Assembly: GCF_947242115.1 (NCBI RefSeq)
Contig: NC_074711.1
Coordinates: 1,729,501-1,793,500, forward strand
Direction: 5' to 3'
Length of the DNA: 64,000 nt
From: Biomphalaria glabrata
Lineage: Eukaryota; Mollusca; Gastropoda; Planorbidae
The translations under genes and the position numbers were made by a program. The notes under the pieces are model-generated. The model was not told the DNA's origin. It saw only the letters and a program-made list of their open reading frames with translations, and did not search any database. Shown in pieces: positions 41,640 through 53,000 of this stretch (positions are counted from its first letter, which is position 1; every line of letters starts with the position of its first letter).

Positions 41640-43245
41640 TTAATAAGAATAATGCCAAGGTTTTAACTAGGATAATATTGGAACGCCTAAAAGATGCCCT
41701 AGACAAAAGACTAAGACCAGAACAGGCTGGATTCCGTAAAGAGAAATCATGCACTGACCACATTGCTACACTACGTATTATCATAGAACAATCTATCGAG
41801 TGGCAATCTCCTCTGTACATGACCTTTGTTGATTTTGAGAAAGCCTTCGACAGTATTGACAGAGACGTAATCTGGAGACTGATGAACCTTTAGTAAAATC
41901 ACTAAATTTAGAAAGCCTTCAGGACAGAAGGCTCAAAAGTAAAGTAGCAATTATACATAAAACACTAAACCATAATCTTCAAATACAAAAACAAAATTTA
42001 ATAAAATACTCTGAAAGACACAAAGATAAAGGCACATTCCTCGTCCCATATGCTAGGACAAATTTGTACAAATACTCCTTCTTCCCTAGTGCTATTAGAG
42101 CATGGAATGGTTTGCCTGAGCTAGCCAGGAAAACCAGTGACTTGGCAGAATTGAAGTCATTGGTTAACATGCATGACTAAATGCATGACGCGTAGGACGT
42201 ATTCATCTTCTTTTTTTGAAGTAACGTCTGTATTATATAAGATAAGATAAGATGACTCATCATGCCAAGTAATACACAATGGTAAGCTGACCAACCCTTT
42301 TCAAGTAAAAACAGGAGTAAGACAGGGATGTATGCTTTCGCCCTTGATATTTTTGCTGGTGATCGATTAGGTCATGAGACAGACAGTCTTAGATAATAAA
42401 AGCGGCATACAATGGACGCTAACACAACATTTAGAGGACCTGGATTTCGCCGATGGCATCTGCCTCCTCTCCCATACACAACAAAATGCTCAGACCAAAC
42501 TGACCAGACTCTCAGAAACAGCGAAAAAGACTGGACTTCTAATCAACAAAAAGAAAACAGAAGTTATGAGGATCAACAACAGACAAGAGAACCCAATCCT
42601 GCTACAGGGAGAGAATATCCTTGATACGGACCACTTCACATATCTGGGATGTAGAGTTGGTAAAGACGGCGGAGCTGATGATGATATACTAATTCGGATC
42701 AATAAAGCTAGGTTTGCCTTTTCAACTCTTCAAACAATCTGGCGCTCTAAGGCATTATCTCTACACAACAAGATACGAATCTATAATACAAACGTTAAGT
42801 CTGTCCTTCTATACGGTTCAGAAACTTGGAGAGTCACTAAAACAAATATGGAAAAGCTCCAGACCTTTGTTAACAGATGCCTACGCCGGATATTAGGAAT
42901 TAGGTGGCCAGAAAAGATAAGTACTATCGATCTGTGGGAGAGAACTAGACAAAAGCCCATAGCCCAAGACATCACAAAACGAAAGTGGAGCTGGATAGGA
43001 CACACCCTGCGAAAACCAGCTACCAATGTTGCAAGGCAGGCACTAGACTGGAACCCACAAGGAAAGAGGAAAGTGGGCAGACCCAAGCAAACCTGAAAGA
43101 GGTCAGTCATCAGTGAAGCTGAGGGCACTGGAATGACATGGGAGCAGATGAAGAAAGCTGCTCAGAACCGAGTTCGGTGGAGAGGTGTGGTTGCGGCCCT
43201 ATGCTCCCCTGGGAGTGCACAGGATTAAGTAAGTAAGTAAGTAGC
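41640..43245 (+). mobile_element. RTE-like LINE, 5'-truncated and internally disrupted, with TAAG tail
   Basis: The first part encodes RPEQAGFRKEKSCTDHIATL and TFVDFEKAFDSIDRDVIW (RT motifs). After an inserted element (41893-42252) the frame resumes with GVRQGCMLSPLIFLLVID, a stop, then [16 protein letters not shown] (the F-A-D-D box reads FADG, so it is inactive), [23 protein letters not shown], and [11 protein letters not shown]. It ends gtgcacaggattaagtaagt with a TAAG tail. It lies immediately after tRNA-Glu. Confidence 0.88.
41893..42252 (+). mobile_element. CR1-like LINE 3' end inserted into the RTE LINE
   Basis: A frame with ARTNLYKYSFFPSAIRAWNG, LPELARKTSDLAELKSLV and a stop is the standard C-terminal ending of CR1/jockey-type reverse transcriptases (RTNLYKYSFFPRTIRDWN). 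It is followed by gtaacgtctgtattatataa and a gataagataagat tail. The host LINE lacks roughly 25 codons at the junction, so the insertion came with a deletion. Confidence 0.8.
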
Positions 43246-43647
43246 CATATAGATATATTAGATATGTCTACGATACAGAAGAATTAATTTTTCACATTAC
43301 TAAGTTTAGGTGATAGCACATGCAAGGTTTAATCATGAAATTACTTGTAAAGCATTTTTCACTGTTTGACAATAAGCTTCTTTTGTTGTTTTTATTAATG
43401 CCCCCCCCCCCACCTCCGTTTTTTTTCCTCCAAATTTCCATTGTCACAAACAAACGCTTTTTTCATTACAATATTGCTAAGAACTTGATCTAGAACCTGA
43501 AAATTTGTAATTCTCCTTGTTGTATTAAAAGTCCAATTTGAACATTGAAATAGAGAGAATGAGAATTAAAAAAAAAAAAAAAAAGATGAGTGATACTCAC
43601 TGATAGTGATGAAAAGAAAAAAAAATCAATGAGAGACAAAAAATTAA

Positions 43648-43729
43648 CGTTGTCGGCAGGATTCGAACCTGCGCGGGAAGATCCCAATGGATTTCTAGTC
43701 CATCGCCTTAACCACTCGGCCACGACAAC
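43648..43729 (-). tRNA. tRNA-Ser (anticodon AGA)
   Basis: On the minus strand the 82-nt sequence starts GTTGTCGTGGCCGAGTGG, carries the anticodon in GACTAGAAATC (AGA) and has a class II variable arm. It includes GGTTCGAATCC and closes with CGACAAC plus G. The 7-bp acceptor stem pairs perfectly. It lies about 330 bp upstream of the UBE2Q start codon on the opposite strand. Confidence 0.95.
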
Positions 43730-44048
43730 TTGATACCAAGTGGAGGAGATTAAAGTCTTAGTACTTAAAAAGAAATCTATGTTATTTTATACAAATTTAC
43801 AAATTTGTTTATCTGAATGTGTGTTTATACATTTATTATTAAACTATGTCTTTTTAATACTTCATGTATTGATTAATATAACATTTTATTTCATTAAAAT
43901 CCGACAAAGATTTTTTTTTTATAAATGTAAAAAAAAGAGTTTTCACGTCCGGTGACATAATTCTTAAGCGCATGCGCCTAGTTTGGGAACTGAGATCATG
44001 ATTGTTTCCTAAATTTGTGCAGTTTTGTTTTCCCCAAAATTTATCTTT

Positions 44049-44075
44049 ATGAACGGTGTTAAATGGCTTGTCTAG
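44049..44075 (+). promoter_or_regulatory. uORF overlapping the UBE2Q start codon
   Basis: ATG AAC GGT GTT AAA TGG CTT GTC TAG starts 14 nt before the main ATG, in another frame, and ends inside the coding region. Both ATGs have T at -3, and the main ATG has G at +4. If transcribed it would compete with the main start. Confidence 0.4.
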
Positions 44076-47000
44076 CCAATTTGAAACTAGACATAAAACT
44101 ACTTGAAACAAAATTTCCTAAAACGCACCCAAGATTTCAAGTTCTTTCCGCAACAGTTGATGAAATTACGTGTCGGTTTATTGGCAAAAATGGAGAAAAA
44201 TACGATGTTCAGGCGAACATAACGGTGTGAAAATTATTATTTATTTCATACTATTCATAGTCAATATCTGAGTATTCTGAATTCTGAGTATGCCTGTATC
44301 ATGGTTACTGGTAGTCTATTAATATATATTCTTTACTAAATTTAGAATAATATTTATCTTCGCAATATTGTAGTCTACTTATTAAAAGTCTTAGACTTAA
44401 ATCTAGATCTAGAACGACTATCACTATCATTGACTATGATTGATAATTGATTAAATTGTATCTCTCTTACTCTTAGCCAGACTTAGTAGTCACTTACGTG
44501 ACTTCACTTAGGACTTCACTTCACTTAGAATATATTAGATTTTCTTAGATCTAGTCTAGTTACTTTTACTTTTAGGGACTTAATTTGACTTAAATTACTA
44601 ATTAGGCGTCCTAGACCAGGGCTAGGGTTAGAGTGAGTCAGACTATACAGAGTATACACTATCTATCTATTATAATCTAGCTAGATCTAGTCATCTAGGA
44701 TCTAATCACTAATCTAGATCTAATTTTTATTTACATTACATTACTCATTACTCAATATAATGATTAGATCTAGAATCTATAATGTCTAGAGTCTAGATAG
44801 ATCTAAAATCTAAATGTATTCTAGTCATTTCTGTTTAATTTTTAATGTCATGAACAGGTTAAGTTCTGCTGGGCTGCCACAATTTATACGTTTGAATTTT
44901 TATAGCTATGAAATGGTTAGTCCTAGAAAAAAACTGCAAACATCTAGAATCTATATCTATAAAATCATCATCCATTTGTCAATACGAATTGATATGTTGT
45001 TTTGCTTCGCTATAAATAGTAATAAATAGTTACAATAGAATATGATACTGAAGATGGTCAGGTTAATATTAATGGGGTCAAACGCTGACATTAACGAACA
45101 CCATTCCTTGCCATTTAACTTAGCGAATACTCTGTGTGCTAACAAACACTTCAAAGTTATTTTATGTCAGGCCATTAGACACAGGATACTGTAGCCTACC
45201 TAGGTCTAGTTGACTCAAAAAAAACTGTCTAGCTTGTCTAGCCTGCTCACTCTACTCAATGACTATGACTAGTGACTAGTGTTACCTAATTTGGTACCTG
45301 ATCGATCAACACTACGTTGTTGTTTTTTCTGATAATTAGGACACCAAGTAGAGATAGAATGAAAGGGGGAGAGCAGGGTCGTGCTTATCACTGTGTTTGT
45401 TTGTTGTTCTGACATATTTTTTGCTAAAGTGGACTATCACTTTAGATTGCCTAGTCTTTTTTTTTTTGACATTTGTAGCATATTAGTGATATGTGGAAAA
45501 ATAGTAATACAATGTAGCGCTGCCTTAAAAGTCAACAGCTTAACAGTCAATGGTAATTAAAATAGTGTTGGTTAATGTCATTGATAGTAATAAAAGAATA
45601 TTAGTGAACAAACATTATTTAAACAAAGGCTATGATGTGTATGTTTTTAGGCCTATTTAGAAGCATTTTAGATAGATCATAGTATCATGTTTAGCTGATA
45701 CTTAAATTTTCTAGCCTGAGCAAGCTATTATAGCACAGTGCAGGACAGACCATTGTCCTGTTGGCTCATATTTCTCATGGCTATGGTCAAATTTCGATTC
45801 ACAGTGCCCCCGCTGCGGGAAACAAGAGGAAACCGTGCCTCATATTCTGTTTGACTGCCCCAGACTTGCTGATCTCCATCTCGACAGGTTTGGGAAACCC
45901 AAAATTCTCGACCTGTATGGCCACATTTATGCACTTCGCAAGACAGCAGGGTTTCTGTCCAGGGCTTTTGCAAGAGAGGATTTGAGCCTCTCAAGCCCTC
46001 ACTCTAATGGAGTTTGATGATGATGATGATGATTAAAAAAATCTCCTTAACCCTGGACCTGCCCTCCTTCTGTCCTAGAAGAAAAAAATGACATTTTCAT
46101 ACCAGTGCTTTTTGAACCCATGTAAAACCCTTGTTTTTCAGAGTAAACGAAACTACATGTGTCTGAACTATAAAAAAAATGGAGCATGAACAAAAACAAT
46201 AGACTAGTTTTGTCATAGCTATCAAAATAAAGGCTCATTCTAACAAATAGTGTGTGGTGTTCACTAATATCAGAAAATAAGGGGTATTTGTTAGACAAAA
46301 AATGACTATAGACCTGGATTCAAGAATTCTATATCTATCGTCTAGAATATAGAAAAATCATATAAATTCATTAATCTAGAAACTAGTTCTCTAGACTTAA
46401 GTGATGACTTGGTCTTGAATCCATTCTCTACTAGATCTAGATTTAGTACTATTCTGGGACTGAGATTAGTACATTTTAAACTCTATAGATTATTCGTAGC
46501 TAGATCTAGAAAGTTATTCAGTTGTAGTGCTCGACTCTTAAGATCATGTACAAAACAGGATAAAATCTATAAAATTAATGCAGACTAGACTGACAGAAAA
46601 TAAAGTTCTGGGTTCATTATTGGCAGACACAGCACCATTCTATATTACTTTCTTGTTCCTAGACACCTAGAGTTTTAGAAATGGCATAATGGTTTGACTT
46701 AAGTCATATATATTTAGATACGACTACATAGCCTTCTGATTTTAAACCCCTTGAAACATGACCAAGATTGTAATAATTAATAAATGTCATTTAAATGTGG
46801 GAAGCGTGGTCGAGAGGCTAAGTGCGCTTGAACTTGGCTTGGCTTGGCTACCTAGAAGGGGGTTCGAGGTTCCACACCGGACTCGGGCAGAGTTGTGTTA
46901 CTGAGTGCCTAAAGGCAGCACGGAAAACCAACTCCTAGTTACCCCCCTCTCCCCCCCCCCCCCCCCCCCAACTGGTCCACAAATGAGATTGGACCAAAAG

Positions 47001-50000
47001 CGCTCTGGGCATGCTATAAGCATGAAAGTAGCGCTATATAAGTTGACTCATTCTGTGTAACCTCTATATATTACAATGATTATAACTTTTCTATATCTTG
47101 TCTGTTTCTTAGTATTAAAAACTTCCTGCTTAGCTAATGATTGTTTGTATCATGTGGTGGTACCATATTTAAATCCCTAAGAACAGAAGTAGCTGTGAGC
47201 TCTTTTGCAGACTGTGCCAAGGAAAAAAGTGTGCTGTTTTCTTCAGTTGTTCAGCACTGCCGTACAGGGTGTTGGTTATGTTGGACTGTAGTGGAAGTAG
47301 GGTCTGCCTAAGGTGGATTAGGAAGGGGGCATTCAAAGAGGATATGGTTTACGGTTTCATAAGGGTGGGCACAGTGTCTGCAAAGGGGGAGTTGTGTGGA
47401 GTTTATTTTGTTCAGGTGGTAATTTAATAGAGGTGTGTGTCCTTTTCTTAGTTGGAAAATTGTAGATTGTTCTTTGCGGGGGAGGAAGTTAACTGTCCAG
47501 TTTGTTAGGCATAGCCATTTCTTTGTACATTGCTCTGCCTGTGTTTCCTGATGCCCATTATCTTTAGTTTATTAGTACTAAGATAATGAGTAAGATGACC
47601 TTGGGTAAAAAAAATAAAAAAATTTGTCTTATTTCAGCCTCGAAAGATCATAAAATCAAGACTGTACCAGTGAAAATAAACTGTTTTTCCCACTCATGTA
47701 ATTGACTGCTGATTGTAGTGCTCTAGAAACTATATTTGTATCTTTCTGTCGTCTCCAGGAAACCTATCCACAGTCAGCTCCTATATGGTTCAGTGAAAGT
47801 GAAGATGCTGGTGTTGTCGGAGTTGTTGGGGAACTAGCCAATACTCCAAAAGAACAATTCAATGTATGCTCCTGTTTTACTTCCCTTAAGTACCTCAAGT
47901 CTTCAAATAGTTTGGTTTTAGTTAGATTTGGATTAGGGATAGTTTAATCTTGAAACTCACAAGTAGATGTTTCAATGGTGATAGTTAGATTTGGAATAGG
48001 GATAGTTTAATCTTGAAACTCACAGGTACATTTTCAGTGACACATCACTTTTTTTTTTTTGTAAAGGCCTTTTTATCCATAAATAGACCTCTAGATTTTG
48101 TTTTTCATTTATTAAAAGAAGGGGAAAAAAAGGTTGTTTTGAGTGGTCTTGTAGGGGAAAATTTGCCATTGTGCTGTTTGTCACAAAAAAAAAAAAAAAA
48201 AAAAAAAAAAGGAAAATTCAAGTTCAATGTATACACAGGTTTAGAACATTTGATTTAGATTAACACTGCACTTCATGAATTATTTTTTTAATTCTAAAAA
48301 CTAACATGTTCTTTTCTTTATTAAATTTTGGAAATGTTCTATTTTAAAATATACTTGTAATTAATTTAGCTTAATGTGTTGCATGGTAATAGTCACATAC
48401 ATAACATTCTAGAAACACTGAAAGCATTGTCTGATTCTATTTCTGGTAAAGAAATTTTAAAATTGTTGAAAATTTAGAACATATATTTTTGTTTCATTAA
48501 AGTTTATATTCAAAGAAATCTATTTTATGTGCTTTACTTTTTCTCTTAACCATTAAGCCACTAAGCAAAGTAGGAATATAAATCTGTATCAATTATTTTA
48601 AAAATATTTTTTTTACTTAATTCACAGAAAAAACTTATAAAACTCATCTTTTTATGATAGAGAAAAATAGACCTAAGGATTATGATTATATTTCAAGTCA
48701 TAAATAGGTCTGCAGAGCTCAAAAACATTAAAATAACCCATCAGATTCAGCTACATTCCAATCTCCAGTTTGACTAGATCTAACAAAATCAATACTGGAT
48801 CAAGCTTCAATTTTTTTTTTCCACTTTGACTACTATCGGTCTCAAATAGCTGTAACCAACCATTATTTCCTTATTCTATAGCTGAAACATTAATATTCCT
48901 ATTAAAATCATATTCAATTAAATCCTATGTACAACATGCTGCATATACCAAATAAACACCTAAAAATAGCTTCACTATTGCTTTCTTAGGTCAGTTTGAA
49001 AAAGTAATAAATTTATTTAAAATTAGCAGTGCTTGCGTAAATGAAAAAAAACAAACAAGTTGTCTAGTAGTAGCTGTGACTCCCAGTGAAAAAGTTGTGG
49101 AAATATTTTTAAAATTGAGTTATCCAAAACCATTATGCTAGCAGTATCATTTCAGGTGTTTGTCAAAATGTGTGTAGCTACAAAAGTTTGTTTTCCTTTC
49201 ACTTGCGCAGATATTATACCAATCCAAGTTGCTCCTGGAAGGTTTATGCAAACTCCATAATTTAGAAGTGCCTGTTGAAGTCACCGACCTAGATGATGCA
49301 CTTTCAAAAAGAGTAAGTTAACTCATTCTGTGTAACCTCTACATATTACAATGATTATAACTTTTCTATATCTTGTCTGTTTCTTAGTATTAAAAACTTC
49401 CTGCTTAGCTAATGATTGTTTGTATCATGTGGTGGTACCATATTTAAATCCCTAAGAACAGAAGTTATCAAACTTTGATTCTTATCAAGCGCTAGAGTTG
49501 CATTATTCAGTCTGAAAAAAAAATGTTTGCAGTACAGGTTGTGCCATAAAGTTAATAATGTAGTCCCAAGTGTTTAAATACTTGCTACTTGTGTATAATT
49601 GCAAATAATATGAATTAAGCTTTTACACACAGAAATCATGCATTTTAAAACGTAGCTTCAGAAAAGACTATGTAGAAGCGTCAGATGATATCCTCGAAGA
49701 ATTATTTAGAGACGTCACAATCTTATGATATTGTTCAAATTATTTTCCTAGGGCATCGTTGTCAAAATGAATGTCGACCCAGTTTCTGAGGATGAAGATG
49801 ACGATGAAGAGTTTCATTATGACATGGAAGAGGAAACTCACAGGTAGATTTTCAATGACGCATCACTTGTTTTTTTTTATGACAGAAAGTAGTGAATTAA
49901 ATATAACTGGTGATTGTTGGAGAAAGTAAAGAATTAAATATAACTGGTGATTGTTGGTGAAGGCAGGCGGGTACAGCGGGATGTTATCAATCTTAAGGTC

Positions 50001-53000
50001 ATTTGTTGACCTCTGGGTAGTAAGGTGAAGAACTGGCAAACCCTACTGATCTGAAAGTTTCAGGGTGGGGGGTTCTGGGTAATTAGAGACATCTCTTGAA
50101 ATATCTTCTTGTACATGTCAGTGATGCACTCAAGTTGGGAAATTTTGAATTATTGTATCTACTTCACTATGGCGTACAAAAAAGTTACCCCTCTTCTTTT
50201 CTGTGTGCAATCATTCTCCAGTTTTACAATTTGATCCAAAGAGAGTTGGCATAATGTTAACTGAAAAATTCATGGTGATCACATATAGTTGATTATGCAG
50301 GTTTAAAATGTGTTGGTTTTATTAGGAAACTATTAGTCTATATGTAATGGAAAGCTGGATTTGTCTGCTTTGAACATTGCTTAATCTATTGAGACATGTT
50401 TTTGTTGCTGTATATTATTATTAAAATTAAATTATTTTTTTTTTAACAATTTATATTCTAATTGACTTTGACTTATGAGGAATATTCTTTTTCTTTCAAT
50501 TGAGTCAGCCTGACAAAGTTCATATCAAGGCTTGACGACAATATGCAAATGCTATTTTCTGAAATTATTTCGCTCTAAGAACTGCATGTCTAAACAAAAA
50601 CTTAATGGGGTCTTATAATTAGATGTCTTGCATTCGGATGACTTACAAGCAAAACAAAGCTTTTCCAAAGGGAAGAACCACAAAATCACTACCATATATC
50701 ACAATATGTATTAAAATTAATTAATTACCACTAATAGATTTTAGTAATTGCTTATTGATTCATGTATTGTCGATTATTAATAATTATGCAAAATTTCAAC
50801 TTTATCCGAGAAATGACAAGTGGGAGAAAAAACGTGTTCAAAACGTATTAAGGGAAATATCTCCACATATAGTCACTTCTCTCAATAAGTAGCAATTATT
50901 TCCCTTTTTTATACCAAACCAAACAATTAATTACCAATAATTATTTAACTAATTGGTTCATTTTTCATGTTTTGTTAGTTACCAGTATAACAAATAGTTG
51001 TTTTAAGTTTCAACTTGATCAGAAAATGTGTGTGAGCAAGCAATAGTGTGTACAAAAATTGTACCTGACAGTCAGATTGAGTTAATATAAGCTTTGTAAA
51101 AAAAAAACTGATTTTTTGTTTCTTCCTAGTACTGAACAGAAAGCAAAGGAAGAAGTTGATGGGATAGATGTTGAAAACTTGGCTGTGTTAGAAAGATTGA
51201 AACAGAACCAGCGACAGTCTTATCTCAAAGTAATTTTATTTAAACCAGATCTTAATTTAATCTAAATTCTTAGCTGGCTAACTTGAAATTCTAACAAAAA
51301 AAAAATTTGCCATGTTTGGGCAAAAAAATGTCATTGACAGTATTTTAAGTTTTATGATTGATGCACGCCTAATTCTTTATTGGCTTAAACTTAAATCTAC
51401 ATCTAGTTTTGAAATAGTGGCCTCCTTCTGTCACAAAACATCCATGGCTCATCTAGAGCAAGTCTGGGCATTGGTTAGGGTCGGAACTTGGTGGCCCATT
51501 GCTGGCGTGCCAAAAATCCAACGCTAAACTGAACTTTTATTTCATATGGTTCATTTCCAAAGCTATTCCTGTTTTTAATGAGCCCTGAAGTTTTCGGTTT
51601 AGATATTGATACTCACCTGTCTGCAGGATCAGGCACGACATGGCCTAAATTGTGCAGATGTGCCTAAAATCAAATCAAGTCTGCAGGACCCAATATCTGA
51701 ACCACATATGAAGGCCAGAGTTGGACTGGTTGTTAGAGGCTATTTTGAGACGCATGTTGTTGAAAGCTTTTTATGGGTTTAAGAGTTGTGATGTTTGAGT
51801 GACCAGTAGTGATATTGTGTGGCAGAGGTGCCACTTTTCTGGGATCTGAGTTTTAAGGGGTCAGATTTTTCCACCCTCCGGTTTGGACCACTACAATAAA
51901 AAATTTAGTAGATTTAGATTTTGATGTAAAATTCTTCGCAATTTGCTAGCTCCGATAATAAGCCTCCATTTTGAAACAAAATTGACCCCCTAGACTTTCA
52001 CTTGACATGCTCAGTAAGCATGTTTTATTTTTGAGAATGTATGCAAATTAAACTAAGCAAGTTTTATTGTTCACTGGTTTGTTAAAAAAATTTCAATTGA
52101 AAACATTTTAGCTGGGACACACTTTATTTGTTTGTAAAGTTGTTTTTTTTTTTTTTGTGGTTTCAGAGTTTATAAAAATGAAGTTATGTGGTTTAATGGG
52201 AAAATTAATGTGACATCCTTGATTGCGTGTGACTGTGTATTGATAAACTAGGTTATCATTTGTGATTATTTGGATGAGTGAACTGCTGATCAAGTGTGTT
52301 TCATGTGTAGGAATGGGTCAGTTTACAATAGAGTGATAATAGAGATGTCTTGGTTAAAATGCATTGTGAATCAAATTAATTGTTACATAATTATTTAATC
52401 TTAACCAGACACCACACTAATATAACTCACCAAGTCACTACAATCTTGAGAAAAAATGTTTCTATGGTTTTGTTTCATTAGGGATCTGTCCAAGGCTCAG
52501 TTCAAGCTACAGATAGATTGATGAAAGAACTCCGAGATATTTACAAGTCTGATAGCTACAAAAAAGGTGAATAATTTAGATATTTAACTATTTGTCATAG
52601 TTCCTACATTTCACTAGAAAAAACAATGGTTGAGGTACCTTAAAAATCAAATGCTTGTGATAATTAGTTTGGCTGTCTGTTTTTGTTTTTCTTTTAAATT
52701 CCATTTCTTATGGATGTGACTTTTACTAGATCTGTTTCATTAGTTGTCTAAGTTATTCAATATTTTCGTATGTCCAACAATTGACGTCAGAACCATGTCA
52801 AGGCTCTAAATAATGACTAATCAAATCAACATAATCAAATTAATGATTGAAACCAATTAAATAAATGAATAAAAAACCTTTTTCTCTACCATTTGTCAGA
52901 GATCTACACCATTGAACTAGTCAGTGATTGTTTGTATGAATGGAATGTACGCTTAAAAAAGTAAGTACATTAGATTTTGAATGATATAATCAATGCATTG

